64,000 nt of DNA, taken from assembly GCF_002242805.1 (NCBI RefSeq), contig NZ_MCGQ01000004.1:62001-126000 (forward strand). Reading direction: 5' to 3'. Positions 8,649-17,082 of the stretch are shown here, one piece after another. The notes below the pieces were generated by a model, which worked only from the letters and a program-made list of their open reading frames with translations, ran no database searches and was not told the DNA's origin. The translations under genes and the position numbers were made by a program. The stretch comes from Streptomyces diastatochromogenes (lineage in GTDB: Bacteria; Actinomycetota; Actinomycetes; Streptomycetales; Streptomycetaceae). Position 1 is the stretch's first letter. Every line of letters begins with the position of its first letter.

Positions 8649-8815
8649 GCTGTTCACCCTGGCTGTTCATCACGGCTGTTCACGGCGGAAAGGGGATAGC
8701 GCGGGAAGGGGATCTCATATGTCTTCTCGGCGCGGGGTTTCCGGCCCGGAGGGAACTCGTTAGGCACGGCGTCAGAATCCCTGGGGTGACGTGAGTTGCC
8801 GAAGAAAGGAACACG

Positions 8816-9109
8816 ATGAAGTCCCTGAAGGCTGCCGCTGTCGTTGCCGGTTCCGTGGCCCTCGCCGGCGTCGCCGCGCCCGCGTTCGCCGCCCACAGCA
8901 CCGCCGACCTGACGCCCACCAGCCTCAACGGCGCCGTGAACACGCTCACCAAGGGCGGCTTCACCCTGAAGGACGTCATGCCGCTGCAACACCAGTCGGA
9001 CGCGCTCGACACCGAGAACAAGGACTCCGTGCTCAACACCGTCAAGGGCGCCACCGCTGCCCTGAACCAGCACAACCCGCTGCTCGGCGGCTTGCCCCTG
9101 CAGAGCTGA
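8816..9109 (+). CDS. Small secreted protein, function unknown
   Basis: A protein of 97 residues with a clean Sec signal peptide (MKSLKAAAVVAGSVALAGVA, cleavage after AFA near residue 26) and a mature part of about 70 residues without Cys, containing LTPTSLNGAVNTLTKGGFTL and VLNTVKGATAALNQHNPLLG. The ribosome binding site GAAAGGA lies six bases before the ATG. The position among chaplins and other secreted proteins suggests a surface or sporulation-stage role. Size and signal peptide recall rodlins, but the mature sequence does not look like a rodlin, so I leave it unnamed. Confidence 0.8.
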   Translation: MKSLKAAAVVAGSVALAGVAAPAFAAHSTADLTPTSLNGAVNTLTKGGFTLKDVMPLQHQSDALDTENKDSVLNTVKGATAALNQHNPLLGGLPLQS

Positions 9110-9222
9110 GGTTCGAGGCGGTTCGAGGCCTCTTCCCTCGATCGTGTGGAGCGGTCCCGGGCGCTGGGCCGGAAGGGTGAGAGCCGCCGGGCCGCGCCAC
9201 ACCCCGTCGATAAGGTCGCGCG

Positions 9223-9723
9223 GTGACCTCAACCTCAAGCGAAACCAGCCCCTTCCGTGCCCCCGCACTCGGCACGCTCGTCGTCCTGGCCTGGAGCGGC
9301 GAGGCACCCGACGGCAGCGACATGCCCTACCTGCTGGCCTACTCCCTCGGGGACGCCGAGGGCGGTCCGGAGGCCACCGCCGCCGCGGTCGAGCAACTGC
9401 TGGTGGGCAACGGCCTGCCGGTCGGCGGCGCGCTCGTCGACGGCACCACCAAGCCCAGCCTGCCCGTCACCCTGCTCGTCGAGGCCGGCCAGGCCGTCCT
9501 CAACATGCCGCAGCTGGTCGCCCAGGCCGACGCGCCGCCGGAGTGGCTCGCCGCAGTCGCCGAACGCGGCTACGCCTACCTCGTCTTCACCACCCGCGCC
9601 TGGCCCGAGGGCGAGCCCGGCCAGCCCGTCGAGCCCGCCGCGCTGGCCGCCTTCGCCGGTGCCGAGGAGACCCTGACGTCCGCCGCACACGTCGTCCTGC
9701 CGGCCCGCAGCCTGCGCCGCTGA
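9223..9723 (+). CDS. Conserved Streptomyces protein, possibly DUF5949 family
   Basis: A soluble acidic protein of 166 residues from a GTG start, with GTLVVLAWSGEAPDGSDMPY near the N-terminus and alternating helices afterwards; no signal peptide or membrane segment. The family name DUF5949 comes to mind for this N-terminal pattern but I cannot check it. Its TGA overlaps the ATG of the VKOR gene by one base (TGATG), so the two are translationally coupled. Function unknown. Confidence 0.75.
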   Translation: MTSTSSETSPFRAPALGTLVVLAWSGEAPDGSDMPYLLAYSLGDAEGGPEATAAAVEQLLVGNGLPVGGALVDGTTKPSLPVTLLVEAGQAVLNMPQLVAQADAPPEWLAAVAERGYAYLVFTTRAWPEGEPGQPVEPAALAAFAGAEETLTSAAHVVLPARSLRR

Positions 9724-10307
9724 TGCCCCGGACCCTGGCCGGCGGCAGGGGGTTCGGGCTGCTGCTGGTGATCACCGGGGCGGCCGGACTGCTCGCCTCC
9801 TGGGTCATCACCCTGGACAAGTTCAAGCTGCTGGAGAACCCGAACTTCGTCCCCGGGTGCAGCCTGAACCCGGTGGTGTCCTGCGGCAGCGTGATGAAGA
9901 GCGACCAGGCTTCGGCCTTCGGGTTCCCCAACCCGATGCTGGGCCTGGTGGCCTACGGCATCGTCGTCTGCGTCGGCGTGAGCCTGCTGGCCGACGCCAG
10001 CTTCCCCGGCTGGTACTGGCTGCTGTTCGAGGCCGGGTGCCTGTTCGGGGTGGGTTTCTGCTCCTGGCTGCAGTTCGAGTCGCTGTACCGGATCAACGCG
10101 CTGTGCCTGTGGTGCTGTCTGGCGTGGGTCGCCACGATCCTCATGTTCTGGTACGCCACCTCACTCGTCGTCAGAAACGGGTTCCTGCCCGCCCCCGGAT
10201 GGCTCAGGAACTTCTTCGCGGAATTCACCTGGGTGCTTCCGCTCCTGCACATCGGTGTCATCGGAATGCTCGTCCTGACGCGATGGTGGGACTTCTGGAC
10301 CAGCTGA
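9723..10307 (+). CDS. Vitamin K epoxide reductase (VKOR) family protein
   Basis: A protein of 194 residues with a short N-terminus and four to five membrane helices. It carries the VKOR signature: an outer loop Cys pair (Cys46 in PGCSLNPVVSCGSVM, Cys54) after helix 1, then NPMLGLVAYG, and the active-site pair Cys128-Leu-Trp-Cys131 in INALCLWCC. Bacterial VKORs reoxidise a DsbA-like partner and pass electrons to menaquinone, so they support disulfide formation in exported proteins. The next-door chaplins and tyrosinase are exported proteins and the chaplins need a disulfide, which makes the location sensible. Start is the ATG that overlaps the upstream stop. Confidence 0.9.
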   Translation: MPRTLAGGRGFGLLLVITGAAGLLASWVITLDKFKLLENPNFVPGCSLNPVVSCGSVMKSDQASAFGFPNPMLGLVAYGIVVCVGVSLLADASFPGWYWLLFEAGCLFGVGFCSWLQFESLYRINALCLWCCLAWVATILMFWYATSLVVRNGFLPAPGWLRNFFAEFTWVLPLLHIGVIGMLVLTRWWDFWTS

Positions 10308-10439
10308 TGAGTGATGAGCTGAAGAGTGACGAGCAGACAATTGCTGCACCCGGGCGAAATGTGCGCTGGTGCCGTTTTCCGGCTCGTTACGCGGTACGGA
10401 CGTCGAACCCTCCGCATCCTGAAAGGGCCCGTACCTGAC

Positions 10440-10952
10440 ATGAAGTCGACCACCCGAGGAACCCTTGCCGCCGTCGTCACGGGCGTCGCGGCCGCCGTGG
10501 GGGCCGCCGCCCCCGCCGCCGCGGTCGGCACGGTCCCCGTCCCCGTACCGCTGGACGGCGTCTCCAAGTCCCTGAACATGGAGGTGCCCAAGCTCGGTCT
10601 GGAGGTGCCGCTGCTGAAGCCGGGCGCCCCCGAAGGGCCGCGGTACGTCACCGGCCGGCTTCTGCCCGATCGGACGCTGCCCCAGCTGCCGGTGACCGGC
10701 AGCCTGCCCGGCGCGGACCTGAGGGCACCCGTGCCGCACGTCCTCGGCGACGACTTCGACCACGTCGGCGTCGGCGCCCCCGCCTCCGACCTGCGCACCC
10801 TCGGCCCCGGCCTGGCACTGGACGCCCCCCTGACCGCGCCCAACCCGGAGAACTTCGGCCTCCCGGACCTCAAGCTCCCGCAGGCCGGCGTCGTCGCCCC
10901 GGTCCTGCAGACCGTCCCCGGCGCCGATCTGGGCCTGGGCCCGGGCCTGTAG
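10440..10952 (+). CDS. Secreted Pro/Leu-rich protein, function unknown
   Basis: A protein of 170 residues with a signal peptide (MKSTTRGTLAAVVTGVAAAV, cleavage after the AAA run near residue 28). The mature part begins VGTVPVPVPLDGV and is rich in Pro, Leu, Gly and Val with no Cys, for example NMEVPKLGLEVPLLKPGAP, and ends GADLGLGPGL. The start ATG at 10440 follows GAAAGGGCC. Just after the stop, the last 27 bases are repeated in diverged form including a second in-phase stop, a small duplication of the gene end. It belongs to the run of exported proteins here; I do not recognise a family. Confidence 0.75.
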   Translation: MKSTTRGTLAAVVTGVAAAVGAAAPAAAVGTVPVPVPLDGVSKSLNMEVPKLGLEVPLLKPGAPEGPRYVTGRLLPDRTLPQLPVTGSLPGADLRAPVPHVLGDDFDHVGVGAPASDLRTLGPGLALDAPLTAPNPENFGLPDLKLPQAGVVAPVLQTVPGADLGLGPGL

Positions 10953-11097
10953 CCGGCGGTCGATCTCGGCCTCGACCCGGGCCTGTAGCTCGCGCTACGG
11001 AGGTCGTCGTACCCACCGGATGGCCCTGTGGCGGTGACCCCGTCCGCGTTCCGTCGGTTATCCCTACGGATATCCGATCCCGGACGAGGAGTGAGCG

Positions 11098-11604
11098 ATG
11101 GTCATCGGTGCCGGTGGCGTGGCGGTGGGTGCGGAGCAGCAGGTCAGAGCGGGTGCGGGGAGAGTGACGCGGAGGGAGGTGACGCGAGGGCTGCTGGCCT
11201 CGGTCGCCGCCCTGGCGCTGGCGCCGGTCGTCGCCGCCTCGCGCCCCGTACCCTCCGCGGACGGCCCCGAGGGCGCCTCCTTCGACGAGACCTACCGGGG
11301 CCGCCGCATCCAGGGCTCCCTGCTGACGCCACTCACCGGACGCGCCGCGCCCGGAGGCGAAGGCGAAGGCGAATGGCAGGTCACCGTCGACGGCCGCCCG
11401 CTGCACCTGATGCGCCGGGCCGACGGCACCTGGCTGAGCATGGTCGACCACTACAGCTCGTACCCCACCCCGCTGGCGGCGACCCGCGCCGCCGTCGACG
11501 AGATGGGCCCCGGCCAGCGACTGCGCGACCTCGCCCCGGGCCCGGTCGGCGGGTCACCGGCGGAACATATGCACATGGAGGGCGAGCATGGCGTACGTGC
11601 GTAA
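11098..11604 (+). CDS. melC1: Tyrosinase cofactor MelC1 (copper chaperone, Tat-exported)
   Basis: A protein of 168 residues from the ATG with the GAGGAG site six bases upstream; an in-frame GTG at 11164 would give 146 residues, closer to typical MelC1 length. A twin-arginine signal (TRREVTRGLLASVAALAL) starts there. The mature part holds ASFDETYRGRRIQG, VTVDGRPLHLMRRADGTWLS and VDHYSSYPTPLAATRAAVDE, the recognisable MelC1 core. The tail PAEHMHMEGEH is rich in His and Met, fitting copper delivery. MelC1 binds apo-tyrosinase, loads copper and carries it out through the Tat pathway. Its end overlaps melC2 by 17 bases, so the two are made together. Confidence 0.93.
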   Translation: MVIGAGGVAVGAEQQVRAGAGRVTRREVTRGLLASVAALALAPVVAASRPVPSADGPEGASFDETYRGRRIQGSLLTPLTGRAAPGGEGEGEWQVTVDGRPLHLMRRADGTWLSMVDHYSSYPTPLAATRAAVDEMGPGQRLRDLAPGPVGGSPAEHMHMEGEHGVRA

Positions 11605-12454
11605 GGACGTCAGCACGCTCACCCGCACCGAGCGCCGGCGGTTCGTGAACGCCCTGCTGGAGCTCAAACGGCGCGGTGAGTACGACGAGTTCGTGCGCCT
11701 ACACATCGACTACTACACCTCCGACGGCGAGGCCGGCCTGCGCACCGCCCACATGGCTCCCTCCTTCCTGCCCTGGCACCGCAGGTTCGTGCTGGATCTG
11801 GAACGGGCGCTGCGCCGCGTGGACTCCTCGGTGACGATGCCGTACTGGAACTGGACCCGGGACCGTACGACGACGTCCGTGCCCTGGACGAACGACCTGC
11901 TCGGCGGCAACGGGCGGCGCTCCGACCGGCAGGTGATGACCGGCCCGTTCGCCTACTCGGCGGGGCACTGGACCATCAAGGAGGGGATCACCGACGGCCG
12001 GTTCCTCACCCGGGACCTGGGCCGCCCCGCCTCCCCCCTCGAGCTGCCCACCAGGAGCCAGCTGCAGTGGGCCCTCGACGACCCCGTCTACGACGTGCGG
12101 CCCTGGGACTCCACGGTCCCCCGGGGTTTCCGCAACAAGCTGGAGGGCTGGGGGAGCGGCAGCGGCAGCGCCTCCTTGCGCAACCACAACCGGGTGCACC
12201 GCTGGGTCGGGGGCGTGATGCTCGGCGGCGCCTCCGTCAACGACCCGGTGTTCTGGCTGCACCACACCTTCCTGGACCTGCAGTGGTACCGGTGGCAGCG
12301 CGCCCACAGCAGCCACCGCTACCTGCCCGCGGAGCCGCCCGGCCTCGGCGACCCGCAGCACGAACGGATCGTCGCCCGGCACCAGAAGCTGCCGCCCTGG
12401 GACGTGACGCCGGACGGGCTGGAGGACATGAGCCGGATCTACCGGTACGCGTGA
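11588..12454 (+). CDS. melC2: Tyrosinase MelC2
   Basis: A protein of 288 residues without its own signal peptide, as expected for a hitch-hiker on MelC1. Type 3 copper ligands are all visible: CuA His39 (LHIDYY), His55 (TAHMAPSF) and His64 (PWHRRF); CuB His200 and His204 (RNHNRVHRW) and His226 (FWLHHTF). NWT near 88 and DPVFWLHH are typical. The enzyme oxidises tyrosine to dopaquinone and starts melanin formation. Compared with remembered Streptomyces MelC2 spacing there are about nine extra residues between the two copper sites, apparently including the GSGSGSA loop near 190. Melanin and spore pigment output would need culture to confirm. Confidence 0.95.
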   Translation: MAYVRKDVSTLTRTERRRFVNALLELKRRGEYDEFVRLHIDYYTSDGEAGLRTAHMAPSFLPWHRRFVLDLERALRRVDSSVTMPYWNWTRDRTTTSVPWTNDLLGGNGRRSDRQVMTGPFAYSAGHWTIKEGITDGRFLTRDLGRPASPLELPTRSQLQWALDDPVYDVRPWDSTVPRGFRNKLEGWGSGSGSASLRNHNRVHRWVGGVMLGGASVNDPVFWLHHTFLDLQWYRWQRAHSSHRYLPAEPPGLGDPQHERIVARHQKLPPWDVTPDGLEDMSRIYRYA

Positions 12455-12518
12455 GCCGCGTGACGGCAGTCGTGTGACGGCAGTTCGCTCACGGCAGGCG
12501 TGTCACGACATGGGAAGA

Positions 12519-12543
12519 GCCCCGGCGCTCGAGGTGCCGGGGC
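12519..12543 (-). terminator. Hairpin between convergent tyrosinase and chaplin genes
   Basis: GCCCCGGC pairs with GCCGGGGC across a nine-base loop. It sits between the melC2 stop at 12454 and the chaplin stop at 12563 and could end transcripts from both sides. Confidence 0.6.
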
Positions 12544-12562
12544 CCTGCCCTGTGTGCTCGGA

Positions 12563-12862
12563 TCAGCTGCCGTAGGTGCTGCCGTAGTTGCCGGGGCCGG
12601 GGGTGCCGGGGGTCTTGCCTTCGGCGGGGTTGGCGCAGCCGTTGCCGAAGGCGGGGTTCAGCAGGCCGATGACGTCGACCGTGTTCCCGCACAGGTTCAC
12701 GGGAACGTGGACGGGAACCTGGACCAGGTTGCCGGACAGGACGCCGGGCGACTCGGCGGTTCCGCCCTGGGCACCCGCGTCAGCAAGGGCCAGACCGGCC
12801 CCGCTGATCACCACGGCACCGGCGCCGAGAGCGATGGCGGCTGCCTTCGCGATGCGAGACAT
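12563..12862 (-). CDS. Short chaplin with C-terminal Gly/Pro tail
   Basis: A protein of 99 residues with a signal peptide (MSRIAKAAAIALGAGAVVIS, cleavage ALA-D near 28) and one chaplin domain: SPGVLSGN, VQVPVHVPVN, Cys58, VIGLLNPAFGN and Cys76. It then carries a 23-residue tail rich in Pro, Gly, Thr and Ser and ending YGSTYGS, absent from the chaplin at 7291. The two share the unusual MSRIAK start and most of the domain, so they are paralogues. It is convergent with melC2; a chaplin next to the tyrosinase genes is also found in S. coelicolor (from memory, chpG). The start ATG follows AAGGAG at eight bases. Confidence 0.95.
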   Translation of the reverse strand: MSRIAKAAAIALGAGAVVISGAGLALADAGAQGGTAESPGVLSGNLVQVPVHVPVNLCGNTVDVIGLLNPAFGNGCANPAEGKTPGTPGPGNYGSTYGS

Positions 12863-13047
12863 TACGTTCTCCTTTTGTTGCTCGACGAGCGCGCGGCGGC
12901 AGGACCAGCCACCGCACTTCCCGTTCAACGGCGGGGCGTGGGGCTGGTCACGGCGATCAGCGGCGGATCACCCTTTCAACAAGGGCGGCGGCGCAGGCCG
13001 GCGTTAATGGGAGGCGGTGCGCGCGACCGCCCCCCTACCCTCCGGCC

Positions 13048-13653
13048 ATGACCACCGAATCCGCACCTGACACCGATACCGGCACAGAACCCGACACCGA
13101 TACCGACACCGACACGACCGAGCAGGCCCGGCAGCTGATCGGGCTGCTGGCCGAGGAGAGCCGGCTGCGCACCCTCGCGGCGGTGGCGCTGGGCGCGGAC
13201 AGCCCCGAGCGGATCGCCGAGACGGCCGGACTGTCGGCGAAGGACACGGCACTGGCGCTGCTGCGGCTGCGCGAACAGGGTGTGGTGACGGCGGACGGCG
13301 CGCAGGGCGGACTGGCCGTCTCCTACGGCCTGTTCCGCGGGCTGGCCCGACGGGAGCGGCCGGCGGCACGGTCCGGGGCCGGACCGGACGCCGTCCTGGA
13401 CACCTTCGTGCGGGACCGGCGGCTGGTACGGCTGCCCGCTCAGTGGACCCGTAAGAAGCTGGTGCTACGGCACATCGCCGAGCAGACCTTCGAGCCGGGC
13501 GTCGAGTACCCGGAACGGGTCGTCAACGAGCGCCTGCGGGCCTGGTGCGAGGACTCCGACGAGATCGACCATGTGACGCTCCGGCGCTATCTGGTGGACC
13601 TCCACCATCTGCACCGGAGCGAGGGGATCTACCGGCGCCCGGACGTCGGTTGA
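13048..13653 (+). CDS. Winged-helix regulator with DUF2087-like C-terminal domain
   Basis: A protein of 201 residues. The first 25 residues are an Asp-Thr repeat (DTDTDTDT) of no clear function. Residues about 26-90 form an ArsR-like winged helix (LIGLLAEESRLRTLAAVALG, then SPERIAETAGLSAKDTALAL with the recognition helix). Residues about 115-195 hold VLDTFVRDRRLVRLPAQWTRKKLVLRHIA and FEPGVEYPERVVNERLRAWC, the pattern of DUF2087, a small domain often attached to regulators. It stands alone and likely binds DNA; target unknown. The stop codon falls inside a 36-base tandem repeat. Confidence 0.8.
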   Translation: MTTESAPDTDTGTEPDTDTDTDTTEQARQLIGLLAEESRLRTLAAVALGADSPERIAETAGLSAKDTALALLRLREQGVVTADGAQGGLAVSYGLFRGLARRERPAARSGAGPDAVLDTFVRDRRLVRLPAQWTRKKLVLRHIAEQTFEPGVEYPERVVNERLRAWCEDSDEIDHVTLRRYLVDLHHLHRSEGIYRRPDVG

Positions 13654-13716
13654 CGGGGGATCGGGCGGCCGTCTGTATGCGTCGGCTGACAGGGGATCGA
13701 GCGGTCGTCCGCATGC
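13645..13716 (+). repeat. 36-base tandem duplication at a gene end
   Basis: Two adjacent 36-base units, 13645-13680 and 13681-13716, begin GTCGGYTGACRGGGGATCG and end with TGC, differing at about seven positions. The first unit contains the stop codon of the regulator at 13048; the second repeats that stop in intergenic DNA. It is an old local duplication in the gap between convergent genes. Confidence 0.8.
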
Positions 13717-13738
13717 GGGGAGACCGTGTGACGGAGCC

Positions 13739-14698
13739 TCAGGGCAGTCGTCGTACCGGAGCACCCGCGAGGTAGGCCTGGATGTCCTCCACCGCCTGGC
13801 CGTAGTACGTCGTGTAGTTGGCCCGGGAGACATAGCCGAGGTGGGGCGTGGCCAGGAGGCGGGGTGCGGTGCGCATCGGGTGGTCCGCGGGGAGCGGCTC
13901 GACGTCGAAGACATCGACACCGGCGCCCGCGATCCGGCCCTCGTGGAGCGCGGCCAGCAGGGCGTCCTGGTCCACGATCGCCGCGCGGGAGGTGTTGACC
14001 AGGTAGGCGGTCGGCTTCATCAGGGCCAGTTCGGCGGCGCCGACCAGGCCCCGGGTGCGGTCGCCGAGGGCCAGGTGGACGGAGACGAAGTCGCTGGTGG
14101 CCAGCAGGTCCTCCTTGGAGGCGGCGAGTTCCACGCCCACCTCCGCGGCCCGCTCCTTGGTCAGGTTCTGGCTCCAGGCGCCGACCCGCATGCCGAAGGC
14201 GAGCCCGACCCGTGCCACCAGGCTGCCGATCTTCCCGAGCCCGAGCAGACCGAGCCGGCGGCCGTGCAGGTCGGCGCCGACGGTGGACTGCCAGGGCCCG
14301 CCGGAGCGCAGCGCGCCGCTCTCCTCGACGATCCCGCGGGCCAGACCCAGCAGCAGCGCCCAGGTCAGCTCCACGGGAGGGGTCGACGAACTCGCCGTAC
14401 CGCACACGGTGACGCCGTGCGCCTCGGCGGCGGCGTAGTCGATGACGCTGTTGCGCATCCCGGAGGCGACGAGCAGCTTCAGCCGCGGGAGACGGGCGAT
14501 CAGCGAGCCCGGGAACGGGACGCGTTCGCGCAGGGTGACGACGATGTCGTAGTCGGCGAGGGCCGTGGCGAGGGCGTCCTCGCCGTCGAGGTGCTCGCGC
14601 AGTGCGACGACCTCCACCTGCTCCTCGATCACCGACCAGTCGGCCGACTCGGTGGCCGCACCCTGGAAGTCGTCCAGCACCGCGCAGCGAAGTCGCAC
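13739..14698 (-). CDS. D-2-hydroxyacid dehydrogenase (NAD-binding)
   Basis: A protein of 319 residues from a GTG at 14698, chosen because GGGGAGAG lies upstream; an ATG at 14755 is less likely. The NAD-binding fold shows GLLGLGKIGSLVARVGLAFGM. The catalytic triad is in place: Arg in VNTSRAAIVDQ comes after the conserved Asn, preceded by the Arg of LASGMRNS, then Glu in VFDVEPLPADHP and His in LLATPHLGYVSR. The family reduces 2-keto acids or oxidises 3-phosphoglycerate and related D-2-hydroxyacids. It stands alone and diverges from the gene at 14904, so context does not name the substrate. Confidence 0.9.
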   Translation of the reverse strand: MRLRCAVLDDFQGAATESADWSVIEEQVEVVALREHLDGEDALATALADYDIVVTLRERVPFPGSLIARLPRLKLLVASGMRNSVIDYAAAEAHGVTVCGTASSSTPPVELTWALLLGLARGIVEESGALRSGGPWQSTVGADLHGRRLGLLGLGKIGSLVARVGLAFGMRVGAWSQNLTKERAAEVGVELAASKEDLLATSDFVSVHLALGDRTRGLVGAAELALMKPTAYLVNTSRAAIVDQDALLAALHEGRIAGAGVDVFDVEPLPADHPMRTAPRLLATPHLGYVSRANYTTYYGQAVEDIQAYLAGAPVRRLP

Positions 14699-14903
14699 GT
14701 CGTCTCTCCCCTCTCTCCCGTCCCGGCGGCGACTGTACCGGCCGGCCGGGAGCATGAGCCGGGCACCGTACCCCGGCCAAACGGAACGTGAACCCTTTCT
14801 TTCTGTCTGGTGTACAACTCTTCACCCTCTTCTTACGTCGAACCGGTGAACAGCGGCGTTTGCCCCGGCGCGCGCACACGATCCCGGAAGAGGAATCCTG
14901 ACC

Positions 14904-16961
14904 ATGACGATCCGTCGGTTGTGTGGTGTCCTGCGCGTGCGCGGGGCCGCCGACCTGCTCCTCGTACTCCTGCTCGGTGCCGGCTTCGCCGCGCTGCCCG
15001 TCTTCGCGCTGCTGCCGTCCCTGTGGGGCTTCGCCGCGGCGTCGGCGGTGACGTATCTCGTGGACGAGGTGCTGCACTCCAGGGCTCCGGGCTTCGTGCG
15101 CAGGCTGGCGACGCTGCAGCTCACCCGCCCGCTGCGGTTCGCCGTCCGCACGGTGATGGTGCTCGCCCTGGCCAGCCGGATGGACGCGCCGGACGAGGTG
15201 CTGGTCGCCGCGCTCGCCGTCTTCAGCGCCCACTTCGCGCTGATGATGCTGTACACGGCGGTGCATCACGCCGTCCGCAGGCGCCGGGTGCTGCCGCTGG
15301 TCGTCCGCAACCTCGACATGAGCGGGCTGCCCGTCCCGAAGCAGCCGCCCGCCGTCCTCTACCGGCGCTTCCTGCGCAAACTCCTCCACCTGGACCTGCC
15401 GGCCCACGCCGGCCTCCTGGCCGCGCTGGCCGCCGGAACCTGGGGTCCGGCGTACGCCGGCTTCGCGCTCACCGTCGGCGTGACCGTGGCGGGCGTCCTC
15501 GCGCTGCTGGGCCAGTACCGCAGGGTCCGCCGTATGCCCGCCCGGGACGAGGTGTTCGCCGAGGTCAACCGCCAACTCGCCGGATACCGCCCCGAGGTGG
15601 CGCTGTACTTCAGCTTCGCCTCCGTCTCCCGCGACTTCATGTACCAGGTCAACATGTGGATCGAGACGCTGGAGCAGCTCGACCTGCGCCCGGTGATCAT
15701 CCTTCGGGAGCGGGCCTCGTTCCGCTATCTCAGCCGCACCTGGATCCCGGTGGTCTGCGTCCCCAAGGCCGACGACCTGGCCGAACTCGAGCTGTCCGAC
15801 GTCCGGGTCGTCCTCTACCCGGGCAACGCGGGCAAGAACGTGCACATGCTGCGGGTGGCCGAGGCCAAGCACGTCTTCATCGGCCACGGCGACAGCGACA
15901 AGCTCGCCAGCAGCAACCGGGTCAGCAAGGTGTACGACGAGATCTGGGTGGCCGGCCGCGCCGGCCGCGACCGCTACCAGCGCGTACGGCACGCCATCAG
16001 CGACAGCGCCATCGTCGAGGTGGGCCGCCCGCAGCTGTCCCCGATCCGCCTGCACGCCGAGCACACGCCCGGCCCGCTCCCCGTCGTCCTCTACGCGCCG
16101 ACCTGGGAGGGCTGGAGCGACGACGACTGCCACACCTCGCTGATCCCGATGGGCGTGCCCCTGATCGAGAAACTCCTCGCGGAGAACGTCCGGGTCATCT
16201 ACAAGCCGCACCCGCTCACCGGCAAGCGCTCCGCCGAGGCGGCCGCGGCCGACAAGGCGATCCGCGAGCTGCTGCGGGCCGACAACGAACAGCGCGGCGC
16301 AGCGGAGGCGCAGACCGCGGTAGCCGAGGCCAAGCCCCGGCTGCAGGAGATACAGGCCCGCCTCGACGAACTGGCCGGCCGGCTCGGCGGCGACGACGCC
16401 GAGCAGCTGCGCGAGTCCCGGGTGCCCGACCGCGCGGGGGCGGCCGAGTGGCAGGAACTGCGCGCCGAGTGGCACCGGATCTTCTGGGAGACCCGGGGTC
16501 CGGTCCGCCACAACGTGATCCTCAAGCAGTTGCCGTCGTTGTACGAGTGCTTCAACCAGGCGGACATCCTCATCAGCGACGTCTCCTCGGTGGTCGCCGA
16601 CTTCGTGGCCAGCCTCAAGCCGTACGTCCTCACCAACGCCCAAGACCTCCCGGACGACGACTTCCGGGCCACCTACACCACCGCCGGCGGCGCCTACCTC
16701 CTCGACCGCGACTGCACCCGCCTCCCCGAGATCCTGAACGCGGTCCGCCCCCCGCACACCGACCCGATGACCCTCGACCGCCGCACCCTCAAGGAGTACG
16801 TCCTGGGCCCGGACCACCCGACCTCCATGGAACGCTTCAACGCGGCGGCGAACGCGTTGGCGGAGCGGGCGGCGGCGGAGCGGGCGGAGAGGGAGTCGGA
16901 GGGGGGTGGGTCGGGGGGTGCCTCGGGAGGTGCTTCGGGGGGTGCGGAACTGGCGGCCTGA
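14904..16961 (+). CDS. Membrane protein with CDP-glycerol glycerophosphotransferase-like domain
   Basis: A protein of 685 residues with an AGAGGAA ribosome binding site. Residues 1-220 contain five or six hydrophobic helices. The remainder is a GT-B domain of the teichoic-acid polymerase (TagF/TarF) type: VVLYPGNAGKNVHML, FIGHGDSDKLASSN, ELWVAG-like EIWVAGRAGRDRY, VVLYAPTWEGWSDDDC, RVIYKPHPLTGKRS, then after an Ala/Glu-rich coiled segment (about 470-560) ADILISDVSSVVADFVAS. The conserved HG, KPHP and SDxSS elements hold the CDP-alditol donor. It should build a polyol-phosphate wall polymer at the inner membrane face. The extreme C-terminus is a Gly/Glu-rich run. A diverged paralogue lies at 42301. 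Confidence 0.85.
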   Translation: MTIRRLCGVLRVRGAADLLLVLLLGAGFAALPVFALLPSLWGFAAASAVTYLVDEVLHSRAPGFVRRLATLQLTRPLRFAVRTVMVLALASRMDAPDEVLVAALAVFSAHFALMMLYTAVHHAVRRRRVLPLVVRNLDMSGLPVPKQPPAVLYRRFLRKLLHLDLPAHAGLLAALAAGTWGPAYAGFALTVGVTVAGVLALLGQYRRVRRMPARDEVFAEVNRQLAGYRPEVALYFSFASVSRDFMYQVNMWIETLEQLDLRPVIILRERASFRYLSRTWIPVVCVPKADDLAELELSDVRVVLYPGNAGKNVHMLRVAEAKHVFIGHGDSDKLASSNRVSKVYDEIWVAGRAGRDRYQRVRHAISDSAIVEVGRPQLSPIRLHAEHTPGPLPVVLYAPTWEGWSDDDCHTSLIPMGVPLIEKLLAENVRVIYKPHPLTGKRSAEAAAADKAIRELLRADNEQRGAAEAQTAVAEAKPRLQEIQARLDELAGRLGGDDAEQLRESRVPDRAGAAEWQELRAEWHRIFWETRGPVRHNVILKQLPSLYECFNQADILISDVSSVVADFVASLKPYVLTNAQDLPDDDFRATYTTAGGAYLLDRDCTRLPEILNAVRPPHTDPMTLDRRTLKEYVLGPDHPTSMERFNAAANALAERAAAERAERESEGGGSGGASGGASGGAELAA

Positions 16962-17082
16962 GCGGAGGTTGAGCCGTATCCGAGGCTGCGTCAATCCTGG
17001 TCGGTGGGCAGTAGGCATCGAGGAGCTCGTATCGGGAACTATGGCGGGACCGTGCAGTTCGGCGCGCGATAGCCTGGCGATC

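Noticed and set aside
8747..8780. ECF-type promoter (GGAACT) before the small secreted protein
   Set aside because: Only the -35-like part is convincing; the -10 is not.
8791..9180. Arg-rich frame overlapping the small secreted protein gene
   Set aside because: Shifted frame over a gene with a clear signal peptide and ribosome binding site.
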